Positions 32,618-44,017 of a stretch of DNA of 64,000 nt are shown piece after piece (positions within the stretch are counted from its first letter, which is position 1; each line of letters begins with the position of its first letter). The stretch is from NCBI RefSeq assembly GCF_010389155.1, contig NC_057762.1:8295513-8359512 (forward strand), written 5' to 3'. The notes under the pieces are model-generated. The model was not told the DNA's origin. It searched no databases and saw only the letters and a list, made by a program, of their open reading frames with translations. The stretch is from Erigeron canadensis. Its lineage: Eukaryota; Streptophyta; Magnoliopsida; Asterales; Asteraceae. The position numbers were made by a program, and so were the translations under genes.

Positions 32618-33889
32618 ATTTTATGTAATGTTTCTTCGAGTTTCATCTACTCATCTGTTTAGTTAACCTTCTCTTTATTGATTTTATATGCATATTTAGC
32701 CAACTATTGAAAATAAAACAGAAACAACGTATAGCATTCGTTAGAACATTCAACGTATAGTAATTTCCTCATGAAATTAACCATGCTTCAAGATATAAGT
32801 AGAATAAGATTCATGGATTTAACACCTTAATTTATATGATAGTATGTTAAAAGGTACAAAGTAATATGTTAAAAATTATTTAATTTACATGCATCATCCG
32901 TGTGAAAAGGCAAAAGAACAATTCACACATTTGCAATCTCTCTCAATTTAAATAAAAACTCAGCCATGTTTTTCATTTTAAATTTATATAGATATTTTGA
33001 TGACCCGATTTTTGTTAATATAACCAAAAAAAATCAGCAAATCTTTTTTGGGGTTTAATCACTCTTCCGTTTTGGCGGGGCACAACTCGGTGGTGGATCG
33101 GTGGGTGAAAAAAAGTAAATTAGGATGGCTTATGAGGTTGAATCATGTAAGTGAAGCTGGGATTGTATTTAAGTATATAATTTAATCAATTTTTCTTTTT
33201 ACCCGTACTTTTGATTATTTTGGTGATTTGAAACGTGGTTGTTCCTGACGGTGAAAGGAGGTCGGTGGTTGTTCTTGTTTCTTATGGGTGTCATTCGGTC
33301 TCCATGATTGTTTAATGTGATCAATGGTAGCCCGTGGTGGTTAAAGACGGTGGTTGTTCGTGCCGTGTTTTCCTGGTGACAGATACATAAATACATATAC
33401 ATATATTTCATGTTTATATCAGCATGTATATGTATGTAGTCCCCGGAGTTCGCAGCTTCCAACGGCGGCGACGGAGTTGATGCTGTCTTCCATGTTGAAT
33501 TGGGTGGCGGTGGAAAATATTTGGTGATTATCATTATCCGTGTCACCCAGTTTCCATAGATGATGAAGACTTGTGAGAAAAAGATAAAAGCCGAAAAGAA
33601 TGCTTACAATTGTAAAAGAAGAAGAAGAAAGGGCAAAGATAAGAGGTGGAAAGAAGTTGATGGAAACCGTAAAGTTGTAGAAGAAGAAAAGGTAAAAAAG
33701 TAACTTTGATATTAAATAAAGGCCAACCAAGCCAGTTAGATTGTAACTAAGCCGTACTGTAGTAGTTAACTTTCGGATTGTTATATATATAATGATCTTT
33801 AGTGTCTCGGGCCACTGACTATTTATTCTATGTTCAATGTCTATAAACATACCAGCTTTATAAATACCGTCCATACTCCATAAAGCTTG
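32618..33889. other. Intergenic, possibly Helitron body
   Basis: It has mixed composition with a GGT/GTTG-rich stretch at 33220-33370 and purine-rich DNA at 33570-33690. The longest minus-strand open frame (33419-33922) crosses the Harbinger end and shows no family resemblance. No gene can be supported. Confidence 0.4.
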
Positions 33890-33892
33890 TAA

Positions 33893-35885
33893 GAGGCTCC
33901 CCAATGGACACCACAAATCCACCTAAGACTAGTCCTTGTTAGCGTCACATCAGTAAAAAGCACTCCAAGGATAAATCCCTCCAAAATGCACTCAATGGAC
34001 TCATCTACCAAATACTAGTCTTGGACCCACCAATTATTTAATTTTACCCATTTATCCAAACTTTACACTTTTAACCCTCTAAACTATTAATAAACTACAT
34101 TTTTAGTCCATTAACACAAATTATTAACAAAACACACAAGTTCATTAGAAATAAAAATACAAATACATTTAGAACATAAAAAAAACAAATTACAATAAAT
34201 AAAGTACACAACCTAAAAATGAAAAAAAAAACACAACAACATTTTTATTTTTTTAAATTAAACCTAAACTAATTGGGACCGAAAAGGAAGTCTTTGTACT
34301 CCGCCATGAGTTTCTTCTTGGCTTCCTTGATGTAATTCTTCTCTTCATCATCACATTCTGTTTTGTCCATGAAAGAAAGAGCAATATACATGGTGCGCTT
34401 CCTTTCTTCCTCACGAATGGCAGCCAAAGACATTTGTTGTTCATCCTACACCGCCTCCTTTTTACACCCAAGTCGGTCGATTCGGGCGGCTAGGTCGGAA
34501 GCTGAAGAACGAGCAGACCCCGCATCGGAAGAAGCAGATGTTCGTGATGCCTTTTGGGTAGGGGGTGCGTATAAGTATCCTGACCGAAGAAGTCATTGTC
34601 ACCAAGGTCCACCGGTGCGAATTGGGTCCCCTCCTCCTCCTCATCTTCACTATCAACAACATTAAGAACGTTTTTCCTTTATGCAAGCTTCGGCCCAGAA
34701 CATCATGACCGGATGGAGAGAAGAACTTTGGCTTATCTTTCACAAGCAACCAACAATCGTACATGGTAAACTGAGTTTTGGTTTGAGTAAAGTACTCTGA
34801 TCGCGCTTCCTCCATTACTTGGGCATCGTTCTCACCACTGCGCCGATGACCATCATAGCCTTTCCAGATTGCGTTGAACTTTGACACATTTGTTCTGATC
34901 TTTCTCCACTTGCCACTTATCTGATTGTGGTTTCTTGTGTTGTTGGGGAATCTCGCATTGTACTTATCTATGATTTTCCCCCAAAAAGAATCAACAGATT
35001 GGTCTTTGCCGACGTATGGGTCTTCTGTAGCATCGATCCAACACTCAGTGAGAACTTTCATCTCAAGCTCGGTCAAATTTGACGAGTTTGCAGCAGGTTC
35101 TTTTGGTTGTTTGCTTTTCTTGGTGCGTTTGGACATGCTTTTGACCCGACCCTTTTTTGGTTGTGCTTCACGAATGGATTGGGGGGTGGGAAAAGATTCC
35201 GGCGTGGGAGCAGATTCGTGTGTGGGGGTGGGGTTACATGGTGGTGTCGGAAACGAGTGTTGATCGGGTTGTTGAAATTGTGCAGCTGACGACGACCCCC
35301 ATGGTAGAAATTAGGGGGTTGTGCAGCGGCAAGTGAAGCATAATAAGCTGCCATGAATTGAGCATAACGGGGGTCATTTGGTGGTGGGATGAAGGGTGTT
35401 TGTGGTGGCTGGTTTGAGTACGATTGATTAAAATCGTTCACGGCGTTGTTCCAGAAGTCATTTTCTTTTTGGTTGTTGAAGTTCGACATGATTTTCTGCT
35501 TAAAATGGTTTTGTATGTGTGAATATATATAAATAATGCAAGTGTGGTGTGTTCTAGTGCTTATGGAGGTGTATATATAGGCTTTTTCAAAAACTAGCCG
35601 TTAAAGGACTAAAAGTATAAAGTTTTTGAACTGCAGGTGGTCAAAGAAGACGTTACAGGGACCTGTTTTGCCAACTTTTGAAAGTTCAATTTTTTTGTCT
35701 TCTTCCTTAATTTAGCCGTTGCATTAAAAAAAAATTAAAAAAATCAAACAAGCCGTTGCATTCGTCCCTGCAGGAACGAGACACCCGGACTAGTCCCTTG
35801 AACGAACCAGGGACGAGTCTCACCCAATGGGGTGGACTCGTCCGAGGATGTCGAACGAGCGAAAGAACGAGTATTGGGGAGCCTC
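33893..35885 (-). mobile_element. PIF/Harbinger element (1993 bp) carrying only the MYB-like ORF
   Basis: GAGGCTCCCCAAT at 33893 is repeated inverted as ATTGGGGAGCCTC at 35873-35885. TAA flanks both ends (33890-33892 and 35886-35888), the 3 bp duplication typical of PIF/Harbinger. Subterminal CACTCCAAGGA and ACTAGTCC/GGACTAGT words are also inverted. The coding part is a minus-strand ORF1 (MYB/SANT-like) pseudogene. The DDE transposase ORF is absent, so the element is non-autonomous. Confidence 0.88.
34262..35489 (-). pseudogene. Harbinger ORF1, MYB/SANT-like trihelix DNA-binding protein, frameshifted
   Basis: The product starts at 35489 (MSNFNNQKENDFWNNAVNDF...). It has an N/P/Q-rich N-terminus (about residues 1-110), then a basic linker. 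The frame shifts near 35130-35150 into the frame that encodes the MYB-like domain (LTELEMKVLTECWIDATEDP, FWGKIIDKYNARFP, ISGKWRKIRTNVSKFNAIW) and a HRRSGENDAQVMEEARSEYF segment typical of the Asteraceae-type ORF1 family. A second shift near 34670 leads into an acidic stretch, and a third change and a TAG stop near 34450 separate a C-terminal helical piece (SLAAIREEERKRTMYIALSF) that ends at 34262. In Harbinger systems this protein helps bring the transposase to the element ends. This copy could not make the full protein. Confidence 0.78.
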
Positions 35886-36079
35886 TAATAGAAATTTAAT
35901 TTATATTGTCAACTATATATATTCGTAAATCTTTAAATCTACCACTATACATCATTACATTTAATAAAAGTTATGCATTTTAATTCCTTCTATCTTTTAC
36001 GAACGTAATTAATCTACCTAGGAAACATATTCCATTGTTTTTGCAAATGGTTTAGGCGAGCGGTTCAAGCTTGATACTT

Positions 36080-36696
36080 AGGGATGACAATAGAATGAGT
36101 ATTATCTAGGATCTCAATTCCGATCCCCATAGCCGATTCCTACTTCTAATTCCTATCCCCGTTCTCATCGAGTATCGGGGATCCCCATCTGGTAATTTGG
36201 ATTTATTTTTAAATAAACATAAATTCATTGAGATAGAAAATAGCTAAGAAAACATGTATTTCGGCTTTTTTTATATGTATAAACTAATATCTATGTTAAA
36301 TAATTGATAAACAAAGTATAACACATGAAAAATATTAAACAAAAAGCTATAAACTTACGAGCCATGCTAGAATGACAAACAAATTACAAACTAATTGTTA
36401 TAAACATATGTGGCATGTGAGGTGGTTCAATCAAATAAGAGATAGAAAGAAGAGAGAGAACACATAGAGGTGGTTTAATTGGTGGAAGTTAAGTTTGTAA
36501 AAATTTGTTTGTAAACCTAGAATTACTCTAAACTTAAAGTGATTCTAATAAATATATATAGTTTTTTGGGGTGTGGGTATGGGGATCAGAGATTTATGGT
36601 TTTTCATCCCCGTCACCATTCTCATCGGGGATTCTCCGGTCAAACCGGGTTTGGGTATCGGATTCCCGATCGGATGCGGATATTTTTGTCATCTCA
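36080..36696. mobile_element. Non-autonomous hAT element (617 bp) with exact 8 bp target duplication
   Basis: TGATACTT lies on both sides (36072-36079 and 36697-36704). The element begins AGGGATGACAA and ends TTTGTCATCTCA, inverted with two changes in ten. GATCCCCAT / ATCGGGGAT words occur near both ends in inverted orientation. The interior is AT-rich and has no transposase. Confidence 0.82.
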
Positions 36697-36704
36697 TGAT
36701 ACTT

Positions 36705-37295
36705 GCCTTAACATACGTCATTTATTTAAGTATTAGTTAATATATTAACTAATGGATTTCATAATGGGTTTTTGTTTATTGGACAAAATTTTTTCGAACC
36801 AAAGAAAAATTTTCCAATAAAATGGTAACACATGACAAAATTAAATAATGAAATGAAAAAAGTGATTTAACAAATTCCATCCGTCATAAGTTTGCGTTAT
36901 TCAAAGATGTTTCATAGGAATTATCATGTCTCTTATGAATTATCTAGGTTTATATAACATCTTAGCAAATGAAAAAAGTGATATAAATGTTACCGAACTA
37001 AGTGAGAACTGACAAGTATGTACTAGCTAGTTGCGGCACAACATTATTGATACATAAGTTAAAGAAAGCCAGACAAATCAGATGATGATAAATTGATTAT
37101 TCAAAATTTAATTCATATAAAACCGATTTAAAACCACACGCATATCATATTTTTACTAGGCTATTATAATTAACAGTGTCACAAATCATAATTTTAAGCG
37201 TATCATTCTATTAATATCATAACATGATGAATAATTATTTGAAAAATGATAATACTGACTAATTTAATATGCTCAAAAAATAATATTAGGCTAAA
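36705..37295. other. AT-rich intergenic, nothing recognised
   Basis: No coding signal. AAATGAAAAAAGTGAT recurs at about 36853 and 36967. Confidence 0.4.
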
Positions 37296-37450
37296 GTATT
37301 TTTTTCATCCATGTGGTTTTCTAATAAACATTTTTCATTCTCGCCCTTAGCTTTTGGCTAAAATCAGCCATGTGGTTTGTATTTTGTCCCTGCCGTTATA
37401 ACTTCGTCGTTAACCCCCCTCACATGCAAATCACGTGAGGGACATTTTGA
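37296..37450. repeat. Single arm of the fold-back family at 31053-32099
   Basis: The words TTTTTTCATCCATGTGGTTT, TTAGCTTTTGGCTAAAATCA, TTTGTCCCTGCCGTTATAAC and CACGTGAGGGACATTTTG match the arms at 31053-31240 and 31930-32099 in order. The opposite arm is absent nearby. Confidence 0.65.
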
Positions 37451-37876
37451 TACAAATCAGGATCTCAGAGTATGTTTGGGATCTTCATCCCAGACCCCAG
37501 GTTTTGTTGTCTTTAATATTGTTTTAATATTACTTAGAAATGCATGTTATAAATATTAAGAACACCTATCTTATAAATACATGCTAAAAAAACCTAAGAA
37601 AGAACGAATAAAATAGTTAAATGATAATTTAATTTAGCTGGTTGTGATCTTTTATATGCATCTACAACAGTGAAAAATCTCATATGTTAGTATGCTTATG
37701 CTTATGCTTAATTTTAGTTATGTATTATGATCATTAACATAGAATAGATTTAGAAATATTTCAACTAAACGTAGCCAAGATAGGATACATATGCTAATGA
37801 TGTCTTTAATGAAAAATGAATGAGATTATGAATGATACTAGAATTATCTCATTAAGGTATACTATTTTAATATAAC
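37451..37876. other. Intergenic, nothing recognised
   Basis: AT-rich, with no gene or element end. A short (ATGCTT)n run lies near 37690. Confidence 0.4.
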
Positions 37877-37907
37877 ACGAGGGGCTTAAAAACCCGTGCT
37901 ACGCACG
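37877..37907 (-). other. Possible Helitron 3' terminus (degenerate)
   Basis: On the minus strand a perfect five-pair hairpin (CGTGC GTA GCACG) is followed by GGGTTTTTAAGCCC and CTCGT. The expected CTRR is changed at one base. If real, the element body lies at higher coordinates, where the decayed RPA-like fragments are. Confidence 0.35.
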
Positions 37908-38779
37908 TCATATTTTAAATATATTCTTTGCATGTATTTTGTTGCCGTTTTTTAATATAGCTAATGAAAATTGTTTTATAAAACTGTCCCCATTATTTAT
38001 TATTATCTTGAAACCTGAATGAATAAGATTTATCAATGAATATTTAACAAGACATGGACTCTTTGATCATGAAATACCAATATTCCCTGGATCATGACTA
38101 CATTATATGCACTAACCTCACAACCACACCAATATTAAACTAAAATGATAATCTTGATTGATAATCTGTAAATATGTAGTTTAAATTAAACCTCACAACC
38201 ACACCAAAAGAGTAGCCGCTAAATGATCTTTACCATTCTCGAAAAATTTGTCATTGATTCTTAGAGCATTTTCCTTTATGAGTCTGAAGTTCTCCAAAGT
38301 GCCATTCCATTTATAAATTAAATACACTGTATGTTAATGTAAACGCATTGTATTTACCTTTTACTTTATAACCAAAGGAGTAACAAAATGAAATGAGAGT
38401 AAACTGCAAGTCGCTAACATTAAATATATGACGTTACCATAATGTAATTCAGAAAACCTTAACACACATATATAGTTTTCAATCATGATTACTCTGGTTA
38501 ATAGATTTACTGCCAATTCGACACCTATATATGCTTATTATTATAATCGTAGTATAATAGAAGTTGGTCCATGACAGAGAAGATCGAAGACTACCAGTAG
38601 TCCAGTGCACAAAGAGCATATCAGTATCTAGCTAAACAATTAGCTTATTATAATAAAATCATTAAGCTACAAATGAAATCTTAACTGTGGATTTAATCAG
38701 CAATTTATTCACTATTACCAGCTGTTGAAATATTCTAACATAACTACAAAATTAGTAAGAGAGTTACAATCGAGCAATT
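37908..38779. other. Intergenic, nothing recognised
   Basis: AT-rich sequence without coding signal or clear repeats. Confidence 0.4.
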
Positions 38780-41700
38780 CAAGTCATTTCGTCAGGGATC
38801 TAAGATGTCTTGGCTTTAAGAGACTTCTTTTTGATTACTTTCCCAGGAAGCAATAATCTCGATTCAAATGGAAAAGAGAAGTGCACCGAACAGTGCAAGG
38901 CTCTGCAATAAAGTTTGGTGTTGTTAATATAACTATAAAAGCACATAGTATACTGCATTAACTACTTGCTTAAATAACATATAACTCATAGAAACCTGCA
39001 CAAAATCTGGAAGAAGATTTTGAAATTTTGGATCACCAGTCTCGTAATTATAAAAGTCATGTAGTGCGGGGTTCATTATTGCCAAGTAATACTTACAACT
39101 TCAGGAGGGGAAAAAGATTAAACATGATCCCATACACTTGTAAGCCGAAGCTATCCATATAGATCGAGTTCATCATGAGTAACCGATATGCTCACTTCAC
39201 CATGATAGACTTACAACCCCCAAATACATCAGACTTGTGTCACAATCATGAACCATGAGAATCTGTAACAGGTGACCCATCAGGTCGTTGGTGATCATCC
39301 ATGAGAATCTGTACATCAATATAGAAAAAAGTATAAGAAAACTCATCAACCAGAAGTTAAATGCAAATAAAACCAGTCCGCTTTTTTAAATGGTAAAAAA
39401 CATCTAAATAGGTTTAAGAGATTATGTCCCAACATAGGCTATTAAAAAAACAACATTCATTAACATTATATTGGTAACCAGCCAGGTGCTTTCCTAATGA
39501 TAGCAGACCCTTGCTAGTCCATGAGGTAATCATAGTCTTTCATAATTCGGAACGTTTCCTTGTTGCACTGGATAGTAAAGTCCCTCAACATATACAGACT
39601 ATCTTCCTGCAACTTATCGATAAAATAGTGGTCAATACTGCTAGCTCGTGGCAAGAAAGCCCATAATATTCGGATCACCGGGGTTAAATAGCTAAAAAGT
39701 AGCTTACTGGAAGACAAAAACCAATAGTTAAACATAACTTAGTTTCGTTCAACATAGTAGAGGAGAGGAACCTCATTATGATCATGAAGAAGAATATGAG
39801 TGTTTGCCAATGGAAAAAGCGGATTGTCGGCCCTTCATTCAGAAGTAGCGAGCATCAGTTGAAACAGGAAAGATCTCTGGTTTTGCAAGTTTTCCAAATT
39901 TTCCTCTAGAAGTGACCACCGAGGATTTGAGCTATCATGGGCTGTCAAAATCGGCTTTCCGTTCTCATCAAGCACAAACACCTTTTGTTTAAACTGCCCG
40001 ACCATGCTAATAAAAGTTATAACAAAATCCCAATATGAATTTACTCAACATACATAAACAAGATATCCTTGCATCACATGACCCTCAAGTATCTAAAGTA
40101 GTTTACCTCAAAAGTCATGTTACGCGAAGTTGGAGCCACTTCTTCAGCAATAAGCCTCTCCAAGGAAGCTTGATCCGCATATGATGGGACTCGAATATCG
40201 AAACCATCCTGCAGATCAGACGACTGCAGATTCATCGCAAAACCCTAAAGGACAACAAAGCAATTCATTATATTTCTTACATTTACATACACTCATACCT
40301 CTTCAATTGTTATAGACCTCCTTAAGAACCTACTTTAACTTCCAATAAGTTTCTTCTAGGTCAGGATCATTCCTTAATGATAATTAGGTTCAACAAAAAA
40401 TTGATAAAAAGAAGTAGAAGATTGTTCTTATATCATACTTAGAAAATTATCTTTTTTTGAGCTTCATAGCATGCAACTTTATCTAGAATCTTCCACCAAC
40501 ATGTGCTACCACCATCAATATCACTATTTGTAAGAAACTAATAAAAACTGATAATCATCATAAATACTTGGAAGCTATACATTAGGTACTGGGTTATGTC
40601 CCGAATGACATGTGATATAAGATAAGGATTCATGTTTTTCGTATATAATGCAAATTTAATATCGGAGGGGATGCATGCAGCTTGCCAAAGGCAGAGGGAG
40701 AGAAGGAACACGAGACTACCTTGGATGACCCTTCGCGTAGCTCATCAAAGAACATGAGACTGCCTTGGATGGTTTCTTTTCCCTTCGATGGAATGATTTT
40801 AGCCATGATATAATGGCTTTTAGATGAGCAGTTCATAAAAATGATGCATGACATCTTCAAAAAACATATTTCATATCCTTCACATGTTCATCATTGAGTC
40901 CACATAAATGGCATAGTGGTTGCACTCTTGTGAAATATTAAAAATCTACGGTCACATAACAGACCATTAACACAGTTTATGACCTGATGACTGCAGTTGT
41001 TGACCACGCTATTCAGGGTCGAAAACCCTTGTGCTTTCCAATTCTTCAGAACCAATACTGGTTTAATGTAAGAATTGATTATAATTAGTAAACAGAACAT
41101 TAATTATATCACCAGAATTATATTTGATCCATGATTCATATATAGTTTGGGTTAGTTTCTCGATCTCCTTTGTTTTCTTCTTAAATTTGCTGAATCAGTT
41201 ACCTGTATTTTATCTAGCAATAAATGAGCCTCCTACTTTATTTTGTAGTTTTGGTGATGAATCAAAGCGGATCACTTTTGGGACGTTCTCACTGTGACCT
41301 ATAATCCATTCCACTAATTCTGGCTTTGTTACCATTCACATCTTTCTTGACATTATACCTCAGGTTACCTCAGACCTCAGGTTTACATGCCAGGATCAGT
41401 CTCAATTTGCACGTACATAGCCCAATAATATATGAACGAAAATGCTATAGCGATGATACATATAGAAAAACTGAAAAGTAAAATACCTCATGCAAATACC
41501 AATTGTAAATGCTCTTTCCTTCATGACCCCCTATGTACGTATAAGATACTGTAAGTATTCCACCTTCCGAGTATTCTTTATCTGCAGTCTACAATGCTAC
41601 ACACACACACCCGGTTTCATCTTTCCATACAAAATAATCACAACAAAACTAATGTACACAAAGAGGTCGATCAGCTGACTTGCATGAACAACCATCTAAA

Positions 41701-42110
41701 ATAAACATACCATGAGCACCCTCGCAAGTCAAGCCATTAAGGTATGTAGTCAATGTCGAAACCAATGTTTTTCACAATCCTGTTTTTATCTCAGCAATAG
41801 ATCCATCATTAAGCACATCACCCCCAATAATCTAGTAATAGCAAACACCAAACTTTAATCAATTCTGTAAATGAAATCCAACACTTAAAAACGTATAATT
41901 AAATCGGTTTCGCACTGAGAACGACACACTTGTCTCACAGGCGTTGCACCAGAAGTTTCCATTCCTTTGTGAAACACCCTTTCGACACCTTTCCCTTGTG
42001 CACGTGAAGTTATACCAGCTATTCTTGATCCAAACATTGGTAGTCAAAATAGGAAATTTTGGCTCATTACCCTACAAAGATAACACAAAACAAACCCAAG
42101 CTTAAAAACA
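38780..42110 (-). pseudogene. Decayed gene fragments, one of them a replication protein A-like zinc ribbon
   Basis: Several minus-strand pieces look like former exons. At 42067-41859, after an acceptor-like TTTGTAG, a frame includes NSWYNFTCTRERC and a later GNFWCNAC segment, a C-X4-C...C-X2-C pattern that fits the C-terminal zinc ribbon of the large RPA subunit. At 39735-39514 a segment (FIDKLQEDSLYMLRDFTI) resembles an RPA/DUF223 OB fold. At 40235-40108 and 39997-39840 are acidic pieces, the second with VFVLDENGKPILTAHDSSNP, possibly related to LURP-one-like proteins (weak). At 38930-38800 is a basic tail. The zinc ribbon precedes the OB fold, the reverse of RPA, so this is not one intact gene. 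RPA-like ORFs are a known Helitron cargo. All assignments are tentative apart from the zinc ribbon. Confidence 0.4.
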
Positions 42111-42982
42111 GATACGGGCCTCATTTTTATCCAGCAGCTCCCATCAGAGATGCTACTCATTGTGTCAACCATGCCAGACTTTGAATGATTGGAAGTACGC
42201 ATCATGTATTAACAACACGATCAATATTCACCGATGCATAAAGGATGATCATGGCATTACATTTGCTAATAATTAAATATATATGCATATCATGAGTTGG
42301 TTATGTTTTCTTGTATCAATGTACAAATAAAAGTTCACCCCTCATATATCAAATATACGTATCTAATGGGAAAAAAATGCAGAACAAAGCTTTAGAATTA
42401 ATATTATAATGATGATAAAATCAGAGTTACAAACAGGAAAATACAACTAATTAAAAAGCATTACAACCCCCGCTATTCATTCAGAGTAAACATAAACATT
42501 ATCCAAAAACAAAAACGGGCACGATATGAATTCGTATGGTCTTCCATTTACAACCTCTAGAAACAAAATAAATATAAATGAACTCGTTTCAACCCGGTAC
42601 CCAAGCTCGAGCCAAACCCCCTAATTTACCCTCTAACCTAAACTTAATTTGAAAATAAGGAAAACCTTGATATCGAAAACATGTTGATTTATCTTCATCA
42701 GAATCTGAGTTCCTTAAATATAGTTAACCTTTTTCATGGGAATTTAGGAAGCCCAATAGGCCAATAACGTATGATGAAGAAAGACTTAGATCCGGGTTGA
42801 AAGCTTGCTGCAGGATCATCATATATATATATATATATATATATAAAGGCACACACACACAAACAAATAAAAAAAAAATTAAGGAAAAGTAAGACAAATG
42901 ATTTTTGAAGCCACTTTTCTAATGGAGAATGTGAAGAGAAATATATATACAGAAATAGATAATAATTTTCAAACATTATTAC
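42111..42982. other. Intergenic with (TA)n
   Basis: No gene is supported. A (TA)n run lies at about 42820-42845, followed by a short CA run. The SIRE-type element begins at 42983, preceded by ATTAC, its probable 5 bp target duplication (the other side is not in the window). Confidence 0.45.
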
Positions 42983-43965
42983 TGTTAGGTCCAGATTTAC
43001 TGGACTCGCTCCAGACGTGATTACTGGAGCCCTCTGAAGATTTGTCCAGAAATTATGTGAAGACCAGTGAACAACTTACTTGTACAGAAATCTGGATTCC
43101 ACCAGATTCGTTCACTGGACTTCACTCCAGTCAAGATCTTTCCACTGAAGAACATTCTCACTGAAGTCGAAGACTGAAGTCTCAGGAAAGAAGTTTGACA
43201 AATAGCGGAGCTCACTGGAAGACTTATCAGATCTCCTAACTGGAGTCCTTGTCAGTGTTCTAGACCTTACAAGTCTGAACACTGATTACGAGGAATTGAC
43301 TTTATGCCTTTACATGCCTTTAACCGAACAATCCATTTGTCTCTTGTTAAAAGCCTTACACGCATGTAAAGGTGGTTGGTTAATTAGAAGAAAAGTCACT
43401 ATCATGTGACTTTATTCTTGTACTTTAATCAATGCTTTTAAGGAATTAAAGTAATTTCCTTAAATGCATGTAACCATATTTGTACGGCAAAGAGAATATT
43501 ATATTTATTCTTTTTGTCTATAAATACCAAGTCACTTCCTCGTCCAAATGATATACTTTTGCAATTTGGTGCCTTTGCTCAAATACTCTCGATCGAAACA
43601 GTCATACTTCACAACTATAAATATTTCAATCAAAGAGTTTATTTAGCAAAGATTAGATCACTTGTAATTCATAGGTTGTTTAGATACTTACTTTGTAATA
43701 TCTTGTTCCGCAACAACCTTGTATTTTATTTAACATCAATAAATAAAAAACACTTGAAAATTACATTGTGTCTCACCATTTACTTACTTGCTTATCTTTA
43801 TATTGCTTAAGTACGTATTACGTTATATATATTTTTGCATTTATTTTTATCGTAATACTAGTCCAATCTAGTGCTTACTTGACGTTTCATACTAGTCCTA
43901 TCTACTGATTACTTGACTTGTTATTCTACACTTGTGGGTTAAACCATCGAGTGAGGGACTTCACA
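42983..43965 (+). repeat. 5' LTR of the plus-strand SIRE-type element
   Basis: 983 bp, starting TGTTAGGTCC and ending GACTTCACA. A TATAAATA box lies at 43519-43526. The first 300 bp are dense in CTGGA / TCCAG words in both orientations (U3-like), and the part after the TATA box is AT-rich. The PBS follows after two bases. Confidence 0.85.
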
Positions 43966-43967
43966 AT

Positions 43968-43979
43968 TGGTATCAGAGC
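43968..43979 (+). other. Primer-binding site for initiator tRNA-Met
   Basis: TGGTATCAGAGC, the standard plant copia PBS, just after the LTR. Confidence 0.95.
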
Positions 43980-44017
43980 AGAAGGCTAACATACTTGCCT
44001 AGATCTGCATTTTCTCG

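Noticed and set aside
33419..33922. 167-codon open frame on the minus strand
   Set aside because: It runs across the terminal inverted repeat and target duplication of the Harbinger element, so it cannot be an old gene, and it has no recognisable domain.
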